From assembly GCA_964586315.1 (NCBI GenBank), contig CAZPHE010000004.1, forward strand, positions 1 to 64,000: a stretch of DNA of 64,000 nucleotides, given 5' to 3'. A program made the translations under genes and the position numbers. The notes beneath the pieces were generated by a model that ran no database searches, was not told the DNA's origin, and worked only from the letters and a program-made list of their open reading frames with translations. Below are positions 57,107-64,000 of this stretch, piece after piece (within the stretch, counting starts at the first letter, position 1; every line of letters starts with the position of its first letter). This stretch comes from CAZEER01 sp964586315. GTDB lineage: Bacteria > Fidelibacterota > Marinisomatia > Marinisomatales > UBA1611.

Positions 57107-57812
57107 ATTTTATGTGTTCTTGAAATCGTATGAGTTTTTCTGGTGTTCCAATATCATATAGACTTTTCTTCGTTTTGTAAACAAAGGCATTATGAGATGG
57201 GAAATTGGGGAAAAAATCTTTTTCTATTGAAAACTCATCTTTCTTTGGAAATAGATCAAAAGTTTTCTTATTTAATATATAAACCCCTGCATTAATATAT
57301 TTAGCTTTTTCAACACAGTCTTTTTCCACAAAATTGATTAGATTTAAATTATGATTAAATGTTATTGATCCACCATCATTATCCATTTTATTTTTAGTGA
57401 TTACTATTGTTAATAGAGCATTTTTAGTTAAATGGAAATTGTAGATTTTATAGAAATTTACATTTATATAAGAATCACCATTTATCACAAATGCTTTATC
57501 AGACTTAATAAATTGCTTTGCGAGCTTTATCGCTCCTCCTGTACCTAGAAGAGAATCTTCTTTTGAAAAAATAATGTTACAGTCTTTTTTTTGTTTTAAA
57601 TATTTTATAATTTTTTCTTTTTTGTAGCCAACAGAAACTATAAACCTTTTTAGACCTTGTTTTTTACAATTATTAATAAGTAAATCAATAAATGGTTTAC
57701 TATTTATTAGAGCCAGAGTTTTTGGATTATGACCAATTACCGATCTTAGTCTCGTACCCAGACCACCAGCTAAAATTATAACATCAGTATCTTTGAAGTT
57801 CTCTTTAATAAT
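57093..57812 (-). CDS. hddC: D-glycero-D-manno-heptose 1-phosphate guanylyltransferase-like (HddC), non-ATG start
   Basis: Nucleotidyltransferase making an NDP-sugar, by pairing with HddA most likely GDP-heptose. The GTG at 57488 lies mid-gene: the frame stays open upstream to a stop at 57848, and this part encodes VIILAGGLGTRLRS and NPKTLALINSKPF, the essential N-terminal loop. GTGGAIKLA and the NGDSYI metal-site segment continue into the downstream part, which ends YDIGTPEKLIRFQEH. There is no ATG, GTG or TTG before the AGGLGTR loop. An ATT at 57812 lies nine bases after AGGA and overlaps the end of hddA. The length would be about 239 residues, as in the family. Confidence 0.8.
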   Translation of the reverse strand: MIKENFKDTDVIILAGGLGTRLRSVIGHNPKTLALINSKPFIDLLINNCKKQGLKRFIVSVGYKKEKIIKYLKQKKDCNIIFSKEDSLLGTGGAIKLAKQFIKSDKAFVINGDSYINVNFYKIYNFHLTKNALLTIVITKNKMDNDGGSITFNHNLNLINFVEKDCVEKAKYINAGVYILNKKTFDLFPKKDEFSIEKDFFPNFPSHNAFVYKTKKSLYDIGTPEKLIRFQEHIKFEKK

Positions 57813-57814
57813 TT

Positions 57815-58810
57815 TTAGTAATCCTGGTGAGAGTAATAAATAATCTTAGACCCTGTATTTTCAAATCTGAAAGGAACAAATAATTTTGTTTTTAAAACAT
57901 TTTTAACAGCGATTTGATTTTCTTGAGGTACATAAAAAAGTATAAATCCACCAGCTCCTGCACCAAGTAGTTTACCACCTATTGCTCCTGCTTCCATACC
58001 TGCATCATATATTTCATTGATATTGCTATTTGTTATTTTATCAGTTAGAGTTCTCTTAATTATCCATTGCTCATTTAGTAATTCACCAATTGTATCAAGT
58101 GATTCATTTTTGTTATTAAGAACAGAAAATCCTTCAGAACAAATTTCAAAAATATTATTTAATTCTTTTGTCTTTTCTAAAGTAATCTTTATTTGCTCTT
58201 TAGCTATGTCAGATGCATTCCTCGCAAAACCTGTAAAAAAAAGCATTAAATTATTTTGTAGCTGAATTAATCTATCTTCTGAGATCAATATTGGGTCAAC
58301 ATCAATAAGGTTATTTTCAGAAAAAATAATTCTATTTAGTCCTCCAAACGCAGCCGCAGTTTGATCTTGAGAACCTACAAATTCCTTAATTAAATTTTGC
58401 TCAATATGAATAGCATTAAGTGCTAATTCTCTTTTTGTAGGCATATAATTCTTCAAACCATAAAAAGCATTTAATAAACCAACCGTAAAGGTAGAACTAG
58501 AACCCAAACCAGATCGTGCGGGTAAATCAGCATTATGAACAATTTCAATACCTTTATCAATATTTAAATATTTCGCAGTCTCTCTAACAGACGGATGTTT
58601 TATCTGTTCTAAATTATTTGCCTGCTCATGTAAATAGTATCTTATTCTATGTTTATAATCAAAAAAAGGAGGTAAATAACGTGCTGTTATATAACAATAC
58701 TTATTAATAGTAGCATTTATAACACAACCGTTATAATTATTATACCACTCTGGATAATCAGTTCCACCTCCAAAAAGAGATATTCTAAATGGTGTTCTTG
58801 AAATTATCAT
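57815..58810 (-). CDS. hddA: D-glycero-alpha-D-manno-heptose 7-phosphate kinase-like (HddA), GHMP kinase
   Basis: 331 residues. MIISRTPFRISLFGGGTDYPEWY opens the protein (GGGTD at 14-18), then the ATP loop LPARSGLGSSST (96-107) and GGKLLGAGAGGFILF near 285. This is the pattern of HddA, which phosphorylates C1 of heptose 7-phosphate before a phosphatase (GmhB, not seen here) and HddC. The L-fucose kinase branch is a possible alternative, but the hddC-like neighbour argues for heptose. Confidence 0.87.
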   Translation of the reverse strand: MIISRTPFRISLFGGGTDYPEWYNNYNGCVINATINKYCYITARYLPPFFDYKHRIRYYLHEQANNLEQIKHPSVRETAKYLNIDKGIEIVHNADLPARSGLGSSSTFTVGLLNAFYGLKNYMPTKRELALNAIHIEQNLIKEFVGSQDQTAAAFGGLNRIIFSENNLIDVDPILISEDRLIQLQNNLMLFFTGFARNASDIAKEQIKITLEKTKELNNIFEICSEGFSVLNNKNESLDTIGELLNEQWIIKRTLTDKITNSNINEIYDAGMEAGAIGGKLLGAGAGGFILFYVPQENQIAVKNVLKTKLFVPFRFENTGSKIIYYSHQDY

Positions 58811-58864
58811 TATTTTCTATAAACTAGGGTTTATTAATTAGTTAAACTTTTTTATTTTTTGATT

Positions 58865-60034
58865 TTAAACACTATTACTACATACTGAAGCAATATAATC
58901 AATATCATCTTGCTTTAAATCAGGATGAGTAGGAAGAATAAACCCTCTTTCATATATTTCATTTGCCCAATCTCCTTCAAAAACTCCGTATTTTTTAATC
59001 CAAAAAGGGTGTCTACCTAAATTCCCATGGCTCCACACCCTGGTTTCGATTTCATTTTCTTTACAGGAATTAAGAACTCTTTTACGCGTTTTTTTATTCT
59101 TTGCAAGGATACCAATATGTAAACTCACAGGCCATGCTTTACCCCAATCTTGAAATTCGAAATTTTCAGATAGTAAATTTTTATATCTCGTGTGGTTTCT
59201 ATTCCTATTTTCCATAATTTTATCCGCTTTTTCTAATTGCAATAATCCTAAATAGGCCTGTAAATCAGTTGACCTAATATTAAATCCACTATGTATAAAA
59301 TTGAATGGTCCATTTTCGTTATCAATATTCCATTTTTTAAAATTATATTCATAATAATCATCCGAAATATCTTTAACCCAACCATGACTCCTTAGCATCA
59401 ACATTCTTTGATACATTTCTTCATTATTTGTATTAACAAAACCTCCTTCAATTGTAGATAATTGATGACCAAAATAAAATGAAAATGATGAAACATCACC
59501 AACTGTACCAATTGGGTGTCCATCTGCAAATTTTGCACCAACAGAGGCACAACAATCCTCCATAAGAAAGAAATCATATTGGGACTTAAGGTATAACATC
59601 TCATCTTTATCACATGGCACACCAAGGGGATGGACAAAAATCATCCCTTTAATATTTTCTTTATCACATAATTTCTCAATTTCTTTTATATCAACACCAT
59701 AATTGTATCTATTAGCATTTACCATTACCGGAGTTAATCCAAGCTGAATTATAGGAGAAATAGTTGTAGCCCATCCACATGAGGGGACTATAACCTTATC
59801 ACCTCTATTTAACTTGCCTAAAACTAATCCTAGATAAGTCATTAACAAATTTGCAGATGAACCAGAATTAACAAAGATTGATCTATTTGTTCCTATAAAC
59901 TCAGACCATTTTGATTCGAATGTTTTTGTTAATTGACCCATAGTTAATTTTGGGTAATTAGCTAACCAATCCCTTAGTTTATCTATATCATTTTTTGAAA
60001 TTGTTTCACCAGCTAATGGGTATTTAAAACTCAT
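58865..60034 (-). CDS. ColD-like PLP-dependent sugar 3-dehydratase (His in place of PLP lysine)
   Basis: 389 residues, DegT fold. NSGSSANLL (56-64), VPSCGWATTISP (83-94), MEDCCASVGAKF (158-169). In the cofactor loop FSFYFGHQLSTIEGG (184-198) histidine H190 stands where aminotransferases have lysine. This replacement marks GDP-4-keto-6-deoxymannose 3-dehydratase ColD (388 residues) and CDP-sugar 3-dehydrase E1, which remove the C3 hydroxyl with PLP/PMP instead of leaving an amino group. E1 is longer and has an iron-sulphur cluster; length here fits ColD. With the Gmd-like gene at the right edge, a GDP-linked substrate is likely. Confidence 0.88.
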   Translation of the reverse strand: MSFKYPLAGETISKNDIDKLRDWLANYPKLTMGQLTKTFESKWSEFIGTNRSIFVNSGSSANLLMTYLGLVLGKLNRGDKVIVPSCGWATTISPIIQLGLTPVMVNANRYNYGVDIKEIEKLCDKENIKGMIFVHPLGVPCDKDEMLYLKSQYDFFLMEDCCASVGAKFADGHPIGTVGDVSSFSFYFGHQLSTIEGGFVNTNNEEMYQRMLMLRSHGWVKDISDDYYEYNFKKWNIDNENGPFNFIHSGFNIRSTDLQAYLGLLQLEKADKIMENRNRNHTRYKNLLSENFEFQDWGKAWPVSLHIGILAKNKKTRKRVLNSCKENEIETRVWSHGNLGRHPFWIKKYGVFEGDWANEIYERGFILPTHPDLKQDDIDYIASVCSNSV

Positions 60035-60083
60035 TTATAAAATACCTATTAATTATACCAATCTAGCTTGCTTTTCAATTTTA

Positions 60084-61031
60084 TTAATAATTCCCTTGAT
60101 ACCAATCAATTGTCTCTTTTAAACCTTCATGGAAAGTATATTTTGGATAAAACCCTAATTCTTGCTTTATCCTTTCAGTGCTTACCTTTCGAAATGGAAT
60201 AGTTGTTGGTTTAGAATCATCCCACATTACTTTTGGATTTTTACCGGTCACTTCCAGAATAGCATCTAGAATATCACCAATACTGATAGATGAGCCATAG
60301 CCAAGATTATACGGTCTCATAGATTGTCCTTTTTCCAATACTAATAATGCTCCATTAACTACATCTTTAACATAAAGAAAATCTCGAACAACATCAGGTG
60401 TACCCCAAGCAATAAATGGATCTTCATTGTTTAAAACTCTCTTAATAAGTGCAGGAACAACATGACAAGTTTCTAAATCAAAATTATCAAAAGGTCCAAA
60501 AATAGCTGTCCCTCTTGCAATCCCTATTTTCATATCTGTTAAGTGAGAACAATGTTCTAATATTTTTTCTCTATATCTTCGCATCCATCCATAGCCATAA
60601 TAAGAAATATATGGTTCGTCATCCCAAAATTCATTTTCCTCAATTGGATATCTTCGATCAGGATATCCAGTAGAGCTATTTAAATCAATAAAACCTTTTA
60701 CACCACATTTATAACTAGCTTCTAAAACATTACTTATTATGACTATTTGATTTAATGCTATCTGAAAATCAGAGTGAATTAATTTAGGATTTGCAATATT
60801 CCCAGCTGAATGTATCACATAATCACATCCATCTATAAGTTTTAAGCAATCAGAAAGCACTTTTAAATCAATATTTTTTACAACTTCTATTCTATCATCC
60901 TTCATTTGTAATGGTTTTTTATGGATGGATGTTTTTACTAATGCACCTCTATTTAATAATTCTTCGATATAATGTGTACCTAAAAAACCACTACCACCAG
61001 TTACAACTACTTTTTTATTATTATAAAACAT
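60084..61031 (-). CDS. WcaG-like SDR with altered catalytic motif (YxxxR)
   Basis: 315 residues. VTGGSGFLGTHYIEEL (9-24), DLNSSTGYPD near 117, then YYGYGWMRRYRE near 142-153. At the usual YxxxK position the sequence is YGWMR, so the general-base lysine is arginine. RGTAIFGPFDNFD and WGTPDVVRDFLYVKDV continue the pattern of GDP-sugar epimerase/reductases. It overlaps the next SDR gene upstream by 11 bases. Reduced or changed activity is possible; the pair may act as a heterodimer. Confidence 0.82.
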   Translation of the reverse strand: MFYNNKKVVVTGGSGFLGTHYIEELLNRGALVKTSIHKKPLQMKDDRIEVVKNIDLKVLSDCLKLIDGCDYVIHSAGNIANPKLIHSDFQIALNQIVIISNVLEASYKCGVKGFIDLNSSTGYPDRRYPIEENEFWDDEPYISYYGYGWMRRYREKILEHCSHLTDMKIGIARGTAIFGPFDNFDLETCHVVPALIKRVLNNEDPFIAWGTPDVVRDFLYVKDVVNGALLVLEKGQSMRPYNLGYGSSISIGDILDAILEVTGKNPKVMWDDSKPTTIPFRKVSTERIKQELGFYPKYTFHEGLKETIDWYQGNY

Positions 61032-61923
61032 CTTTATTTTTTTTGTACCATTCTATTGTTTTGATTATGCCATCTTTTAAAGTAACTATTGGATTAAAAC
61101 CATAGCTTTCAGCTCTATTTATATTCATTACTCTTTTTCTATCACCCATCGGCTTGCTCTTATTCCATTTAATATCTATATTGAAATATTCTGCTATAAT
61201 TCTAGCGACTTCTTTTATAGTGACTCCATTACCACTGCCAAGGTTGACAGGTTCTATAACTTTGTTCTTTACCATTTGTATCATACCACGGGCAACATCA
61301 TCTACATAAATTAAATCTCTTATAGGTGTACCATCTCCCCAGACTTCTAAAACATCATTCTCCATGGCCTTTTTAATTAAAGATGGAATAACCATAGACC
61401 ATTGACCAAAATTATCATGAGGCCCATATACATTTGCTGGTCTCACTATTGAATATCTATACCAATGATATTCATCAGCATAAGCTTGAACATTCAATTC
61501 ACCAATCCTTTTTGCCCAACCAGCATACCAATCATTTTCAGATGGTAATGCCTTCCATAAATTATCTTCTAAAAACATTTCTTCAGGATGATATACTCCA
61601 ATTGAACTAGTATATAGAAACCACTCTGCACCTGATTTATAAGCATATTCAATCATATTAGCATTAAATTGGATCATTGGTACACTAAATGATGCGGGCG
61701 ATTTCATGCATCTCAAAGGAGAACCTTTAATTCCTGCTAAATGGAATATTATATCCTGCCCTTTACAAATCAATTCACAATCTTTCCTATTTCTTAAATC
61801 AAATTTTGGTAAATCTGCAACTGTTAGTTGAGCAGATGTTTGATCCTTTAATAATCTAATTAATGCCCTACCAATCATGCCATTACCACCAGTAACTAAT
61901 ATTTTTTTTCCATCAAAACTCAT
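61021..61923 (-). CDS. WcaG-like SDR with shifted catalytic tyrosine
   Basis: 300 residues. VTGGNGMIGRALI (10-22), FLYTSSIGVY near 122-131, DWYAGWAKRIGEL near 151-163, RPANVYGPHDNFG and WGDGTPIRDLIYVDDV. In the YxxxK position the residue four before the lysine is alanine and a tyrosine stands five before it. The whole resembles its neighbour at 60084 and the GDP-fucose synthetase/ColC group. Located between the thiamine-diphosphate enzyme and the ColD-like gene, it may reduce or epimerise the keto sugar. Confidence 0.82.
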   Translation of the reverse strand: MSFDGKKILVTGGNGMIGRALIRLLKDQTSAQLTVADLPKFDLRNRKDCELICKGQDIIFHLAGIKGSPLRCMKSPASFSVPMIQFNANMIEYAYKSGAEWFLYTSSIGVYHPEEMFLEDNLWKALPSENDWYAGWAKRIGELNVQAYADEYHWYRYSIVRPANVYGPHDNFGQWSMVIPSLIKKAMENDVLEVWGDGTPIRDLIYVDDVARGMIQMVKNKVIEPVNLGSGNGVTIKEVARIIAEYFNIDIKWNKSKPMGDRKRVMNINRAESYGFNPIVTLKDGIIKTIEWYKKNKDVL

Positions 61924-61935
61924 TTTACTGTTAAT

Positions 61936-62466
61936 TTATCTATCATTATAATAATCTCCCCACTCAATAATGAGGGTAGAACCTTGTCTATTATAAGCAT
62001 CTTTATATTCTGAAAAAATTTGTTGTGGTTTAGTTAATTCTATTAATTCGATATCAGTTAACATTTGTCTAATCGAATTAGTAAAGTCTTGAGTATGTTG
62101 TAGACCACCATTTAAAGGCTTTCTCGCTCCAACTGCAACCCTGACTATTACCTTTGGTATTAACATACCTTTACTCATTGCTTTCATTTTATCTATATGA
62201 TTAACCAATTGATTTATTGCTAAAATCATAAAATTAAATCTGGGGTAAATTGAAATAGGAATATAACCTTCTAGTGATAAACCTGCACATAATCCCATTT
62301 GCACTTCTTCAATAACAGGTAACTCAATTAATTTTTCTTTGGGAACTTCAGTTAATGTACTTGATATAGAATGCCCACTAAATAATGTGGCTTGACCCAA
62401 AAATAATGTATCTTCTTGACTACCTAACCACTTCATGGTCTTAATTAATTCATCTTTGTATTTCAT
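61936..62466 (-). CDS. Thiamine-diphosphate enzyme, pyrimidine-binding subunit (E1 beta-like, short)
   Basis: About 176 residues from ATG 62466 (AGGT six bases upstream); the frame extends to 62490 without homology. It equals only the pyrimidine-binding domain of E1 beta/transketolase: the catalytic Glu in LPVIEEVQMGLCAGLSLEG (E53, activating the cofactor ring) and LQHTQDF near 122, like GPQHSQ in E1 beta. The C-terminal transketolase domain of ordinary E1 beta (about 325 residues) is missing. It would pair with the product of the gene just upstream. A role in adding a two-carbon unit to a sugar is inferred from context. Confidence 0.85.
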   Translation of the reverse strand: MKYKDELIKTMKWLGSQEDTLFLGQATLFSGHSISSTLTEVPKEKLIELPVIEEVQMGLCAGLSLEGYIPISIYPRFNFMILAINQLVNHIDKMKAMSKGMLIPKVIVRVAVGARKPLNGGLQHTQDFTNSIRQMLTDIELIELTKPQQIFSEYKDAYNRQGSTLIIEWGDYYNDR

Positions 62467-62474
62467 AATAAAAC

Positions 62475-63104
62475 CTAAAAATTTACCCAAGCACCAGTGC
62501 CATGGTGTGGATATCCATTTTCATAACTATAATAGACAACGTCATCCGGAATGTTTTGCCTCTTTTTCCAAGCTACATCCGTAGGTGTATGTACACTTAA
62601 ATTATTATCTTCAATTACGAATTGAAGTGGCAGATCAAAATTGTTTGCATATTTATAGCATTCATGAAAAACACCAGTCTCAAAGGTCATGTCACCTATA
62701 AAGCACCACACTTTTCTAACAGAATTTTTTCTCTTATTTGCTAGAGCAATGCCTAATGCTATAGGTATAATTCCACCTACAATAGCAGAAGAATAAAACC
62801 TATTTACATTGCTACTTGTAGCCATACTTCTCCCAGAAACAATGTCATCCATCAATCGTTGCCTATCGAATCCATGTAATAAAGCATGATAATGATTTCG
62901 CCATGCTGCAAAAACCCAATCAGAAGGATTAACATATTTAAATATTTCAATTAATTGATCTTCATTGTTTTTTGATAAATGCACTGGAGCAGGAATCTCT
63001 CCATTTTCATATCTTTTTTTTACTTCTGATTCGAATGAGATTAGTTCCTCTTTAGATAATAAAACTTCTTTCTGTTTTTTTAAATGACTTGGTATTTGTA
63101 TCAT
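62475..63104 (-). CDS. Thiamine-diphosphate enzyme, diphosphate-binding subunit (E1 alpha-like, short)
   Basis: 209 residues against about 330-360 for ordinary E1 alpha. WRNHYHALLHG (68-78) corresponds to the active-site RxHxHxL of E1 alpha, and the diphosphate/metal motif runs from GDM (137-139) to DNN (166-168) with the usual spacing. The frame ends soon after. With the next gene it forms a split minimal thiamine-diphosphate enzyme, resembling the AviB1/AviB2 pair proposed to build the two-carbon branch of an avilamycin sugar. The neighbours are nucleotide-sugar enzymes, not dehydrogenase E2/E3 genes. Confidence 0.87.
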   Translation of the reverse strand: MIQIPSHLKKQKEVLLSKEELISFESEVKKRYENGEIPAPVHLSKNNEDQLIEIFKYVNPSDWVFAAWRNHYHALLHGFDRQRLMDDIVSGRSMATSSNVNRFYSSAIVGGIIPIALGIALANKRKNSVRKVWCFIGDMTFETGVFHECYKYANNFDLPLQFVIEDNNLSVHTPTDVAWKKRQNIPDDVVYYSYENGYPHHGTGAWVNF

Positions 63105-63124
63105 CCTGCTTTTTTTCTTAATTA

Positions 63125-64000
63125 TTATCTAACTAGTTGATTAGGAGAACTTTTTATTTTAGATCTCCAATATTCAAGAAGATCTTGCATAGTTTTTTCG
63201 AAATTGATTTTTGGTTTCCAACCTGTATGACTTTCAAATTTTTTATAATTTGGCACCTGTAAATCTGCATCAATTGGTCTCAAGCGTTTCTTTTCTGTTT
63301 TTATTTTTATATTCTTTTTTTTGGATAGAGTCAGTAAATAATCCAACATTTTTCCTACCTTACATGAAAAATTTCCGCCTATATTATAAACTTCACCAAT
63401 AATTGGATTAACAGTTAGTAAAAGATAATATGCCTTTACTGCGTCCCTAACATCTGCATAGGTCCTTAATGAATTTAAATTACCCACTTTTATCACTGGT
63501 TCAATATGACCTGCCTCTATCATTGCAATCTGTTTTGCAAAACTACTTTCAGCGAACACATCTCCCCGTCTTGGACCAGTATGAGTAAACATTCTTGTTA
63601 CCAATATTTTTTGCTTATATGCCTCTGAGTGAAATCTAGCAATCAAATCAGTACCTACTTTAGAAATAGCATAGGGTGAAGCAGGATGGAATGAACATTC
63701 TTCATCAATTGGAAGCTGATCTTTTGATACTCTACCAAAAATTTCCGATGATGAACAGACATGAATCCAGGGGTCAATTTTTGAACATTTTCTAAGAGAT
63801 TCTAAAAAGTTTTCAGTTCCCTGTATATTTGTTTCATAAGTGTTTATCGGTGACAAAAAACTGGTCTGTGGATAACTTTGAGCGGCGAGATGAAATACAT
63901 AATCAGGTTTTACAGCATCGACTACATTTTGCAACGATATATAATCGCAAAGATCTCCATAATGGAAAAAAACTCTTTCCCCCGCATTTACCATAGGAAT
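63125..64000 (-). CDS. GDP-mannose 4,6-dehydratase-like enzyme, N-terminus beyond window
   Basis: About 292 residues are visible; the frame is open to the right edge, so the Rossmann loop is missing. VFHLAAQSYPQTSF, the active-site CSSSEIFG, ASPYAISKVGTDL, MFTHTGPRRGDVFAES and LRTYADVRDAVKAYY follow the Gmd/GDP-sugar dehydratase pattern closely. It converts GDP-mannose (or, as in DmhA, GDP-heptose) to the 4-keto-6-deoxy form. hddA/hddC and the ColD-like gene nearby supply reasons for either substrate. It lies 20 bases upstream of the thiamine-diphosphate enzyme genes. Confidence 0.85.
   Translation of the reverse strand: MPMVNAGERVFFHYGDLCDYISLQNVVDAVKPDYVFHLAAQSYPQTSFLSPINTYETNIQGTENFLESLRKCSKIDPWIHVCSSSEIFGRVSKDQLPIDEECSFHPASPYAISKVGTDLIARFHSEAYKQKILVTRMFTHTGPRRGDVFAESSFAKQIAMIEAGHIEPVIKVGNLNSLRTYADVRDAVKAYYLLLTVNPIIGEVYNIGGNFSCKVGKMLDYLLTLSKKKNIKIKTEKKRLRPIDADLQVPNYKKFESHTGWKPKINFEKTMQDLLEYWRSKIKSSPNQLVR

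Noticed and set aside
57093..57488. A 131-residue truncated nucleotidyltransferase starting at GTG 57488
   Set aside because: The frame continues upstream and encodes the conserved AGGLGTR loop; the short version starts mid-domain.
57815..58810. L-fucose kinase or galactokinase
   Set aside because: The N-terminal FGGGTDYPEWY and the adjacent nucleotidyltransferase gene fit HddA better.
58865..60034. Ordinary DegT aminotransferase
   Set aside because: The PLP lysine is histidine in an FYFGH...STIEGG context, which fits 3-dehydratases.
1..64000. CRISPR arrays, tRNA/rRNA genes, insertion sequences
   Set aside because: No regularly spaced direct repeats, no cloverleaf or rRNA segments and no transposase-like frames were seen; a covariance or profile search would be needed to exclude small RNAs.

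Overview
The window reads as a low-GC (roughly 25-35 % by eye) chromosome segment from a Gram-negative bacterium of the Fibrobacterota-Chlorobiota-Bacteroidota (FCB) group. Supporting signs are a TonB-dependent receptor with a carboxypeptidase-regulatory-like N-terminus, a PorZ-like beta-propeller protein with a C-terminal FlgD-like/type IX sorting domain, an S16 protein with a long charged tail, and Wzi-like outer-membrane capsule machinery. Candidatus Marinimicrobia or a relative is my best guess, but no rRNA or other decisive marker is present. A run of ten N at 37662-37671 shows a scaffolded draft or metagenome assembly.

Left part (1-12.3 kb): ordinary chromosomal genes. These are the start of a khpA-like gene, rpsP and ffh on the minus strand, then a TonB-dependent receptor on the minus strand preceded by a textbook TPP (thiamine) riboswitch. 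An OPT-family peptide transporter and adenosine deaminase are divergently transcribed on the plus strand. A secreted PorZ-like protein, two small secreted proteins of unknown function and a succinate-semialdehyde-type aldehyde dehydrogenase follow.

Right part (12.4-64 kb): one very large, entirely minus-strand surface-polysaccharide cluster, read from right to left and running off the right edge. At its upstream end (57-64 kb) is a nucleotide-sugar module: a GDP-mannose 4,6-dehydratase-like enzyme, a two-subunit thiamine-diphosphate enzyme (E1 alpha/beta-like, each one domain long), two WcaG-like reductases/epimerases, a ColD-like PLP 3-dehydratase in which histidine replaces the PLP lysine, and the heptose genes hddA and hddC. 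This combination suggests a GDP-linked, 3,6-dideoxy, possibly two-carbon-branched sugar or heptose. The middle (39.9-57 kb) holds more epimerases, an aminotransferase, two sugar C-methyltransferases (one in an epimerase-cupin-methyltransferase triple fusion), a GT11 fucosyltransferase and many GT2 enzymes. The 15-40 kb stretch carries a GT2-CapK fusion, two GT-C-like membrane proteins, two asparagine-synthase-type amidotransferases, many GT4/GT2 enzymes, an exostosin-like enzyme, a Wzy/WaaL-type polymerase or ligase, a Wzi-like outer-membrane protein and a sugar aminotransferase.

The cluster ends at 12.4 kb with an initiating phosphoglycosyl transferase fused to a PglF/FlaA1-type 4,6-dehydratase. 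Together with the aminotransferase just upstream, this suggests that the glycan starts on a 4-amino-4,6-dideoxy-GlcNAc-type sugar. No Wzx flippase, ABC exporter, Wza or Wzc was seen inside the window. Many genes overlap by 1-31 bases and many start at TTG, including three TTGA stop/start overlaps. No tRNA, rRNA, CRISPR array or insertion sequence was found.
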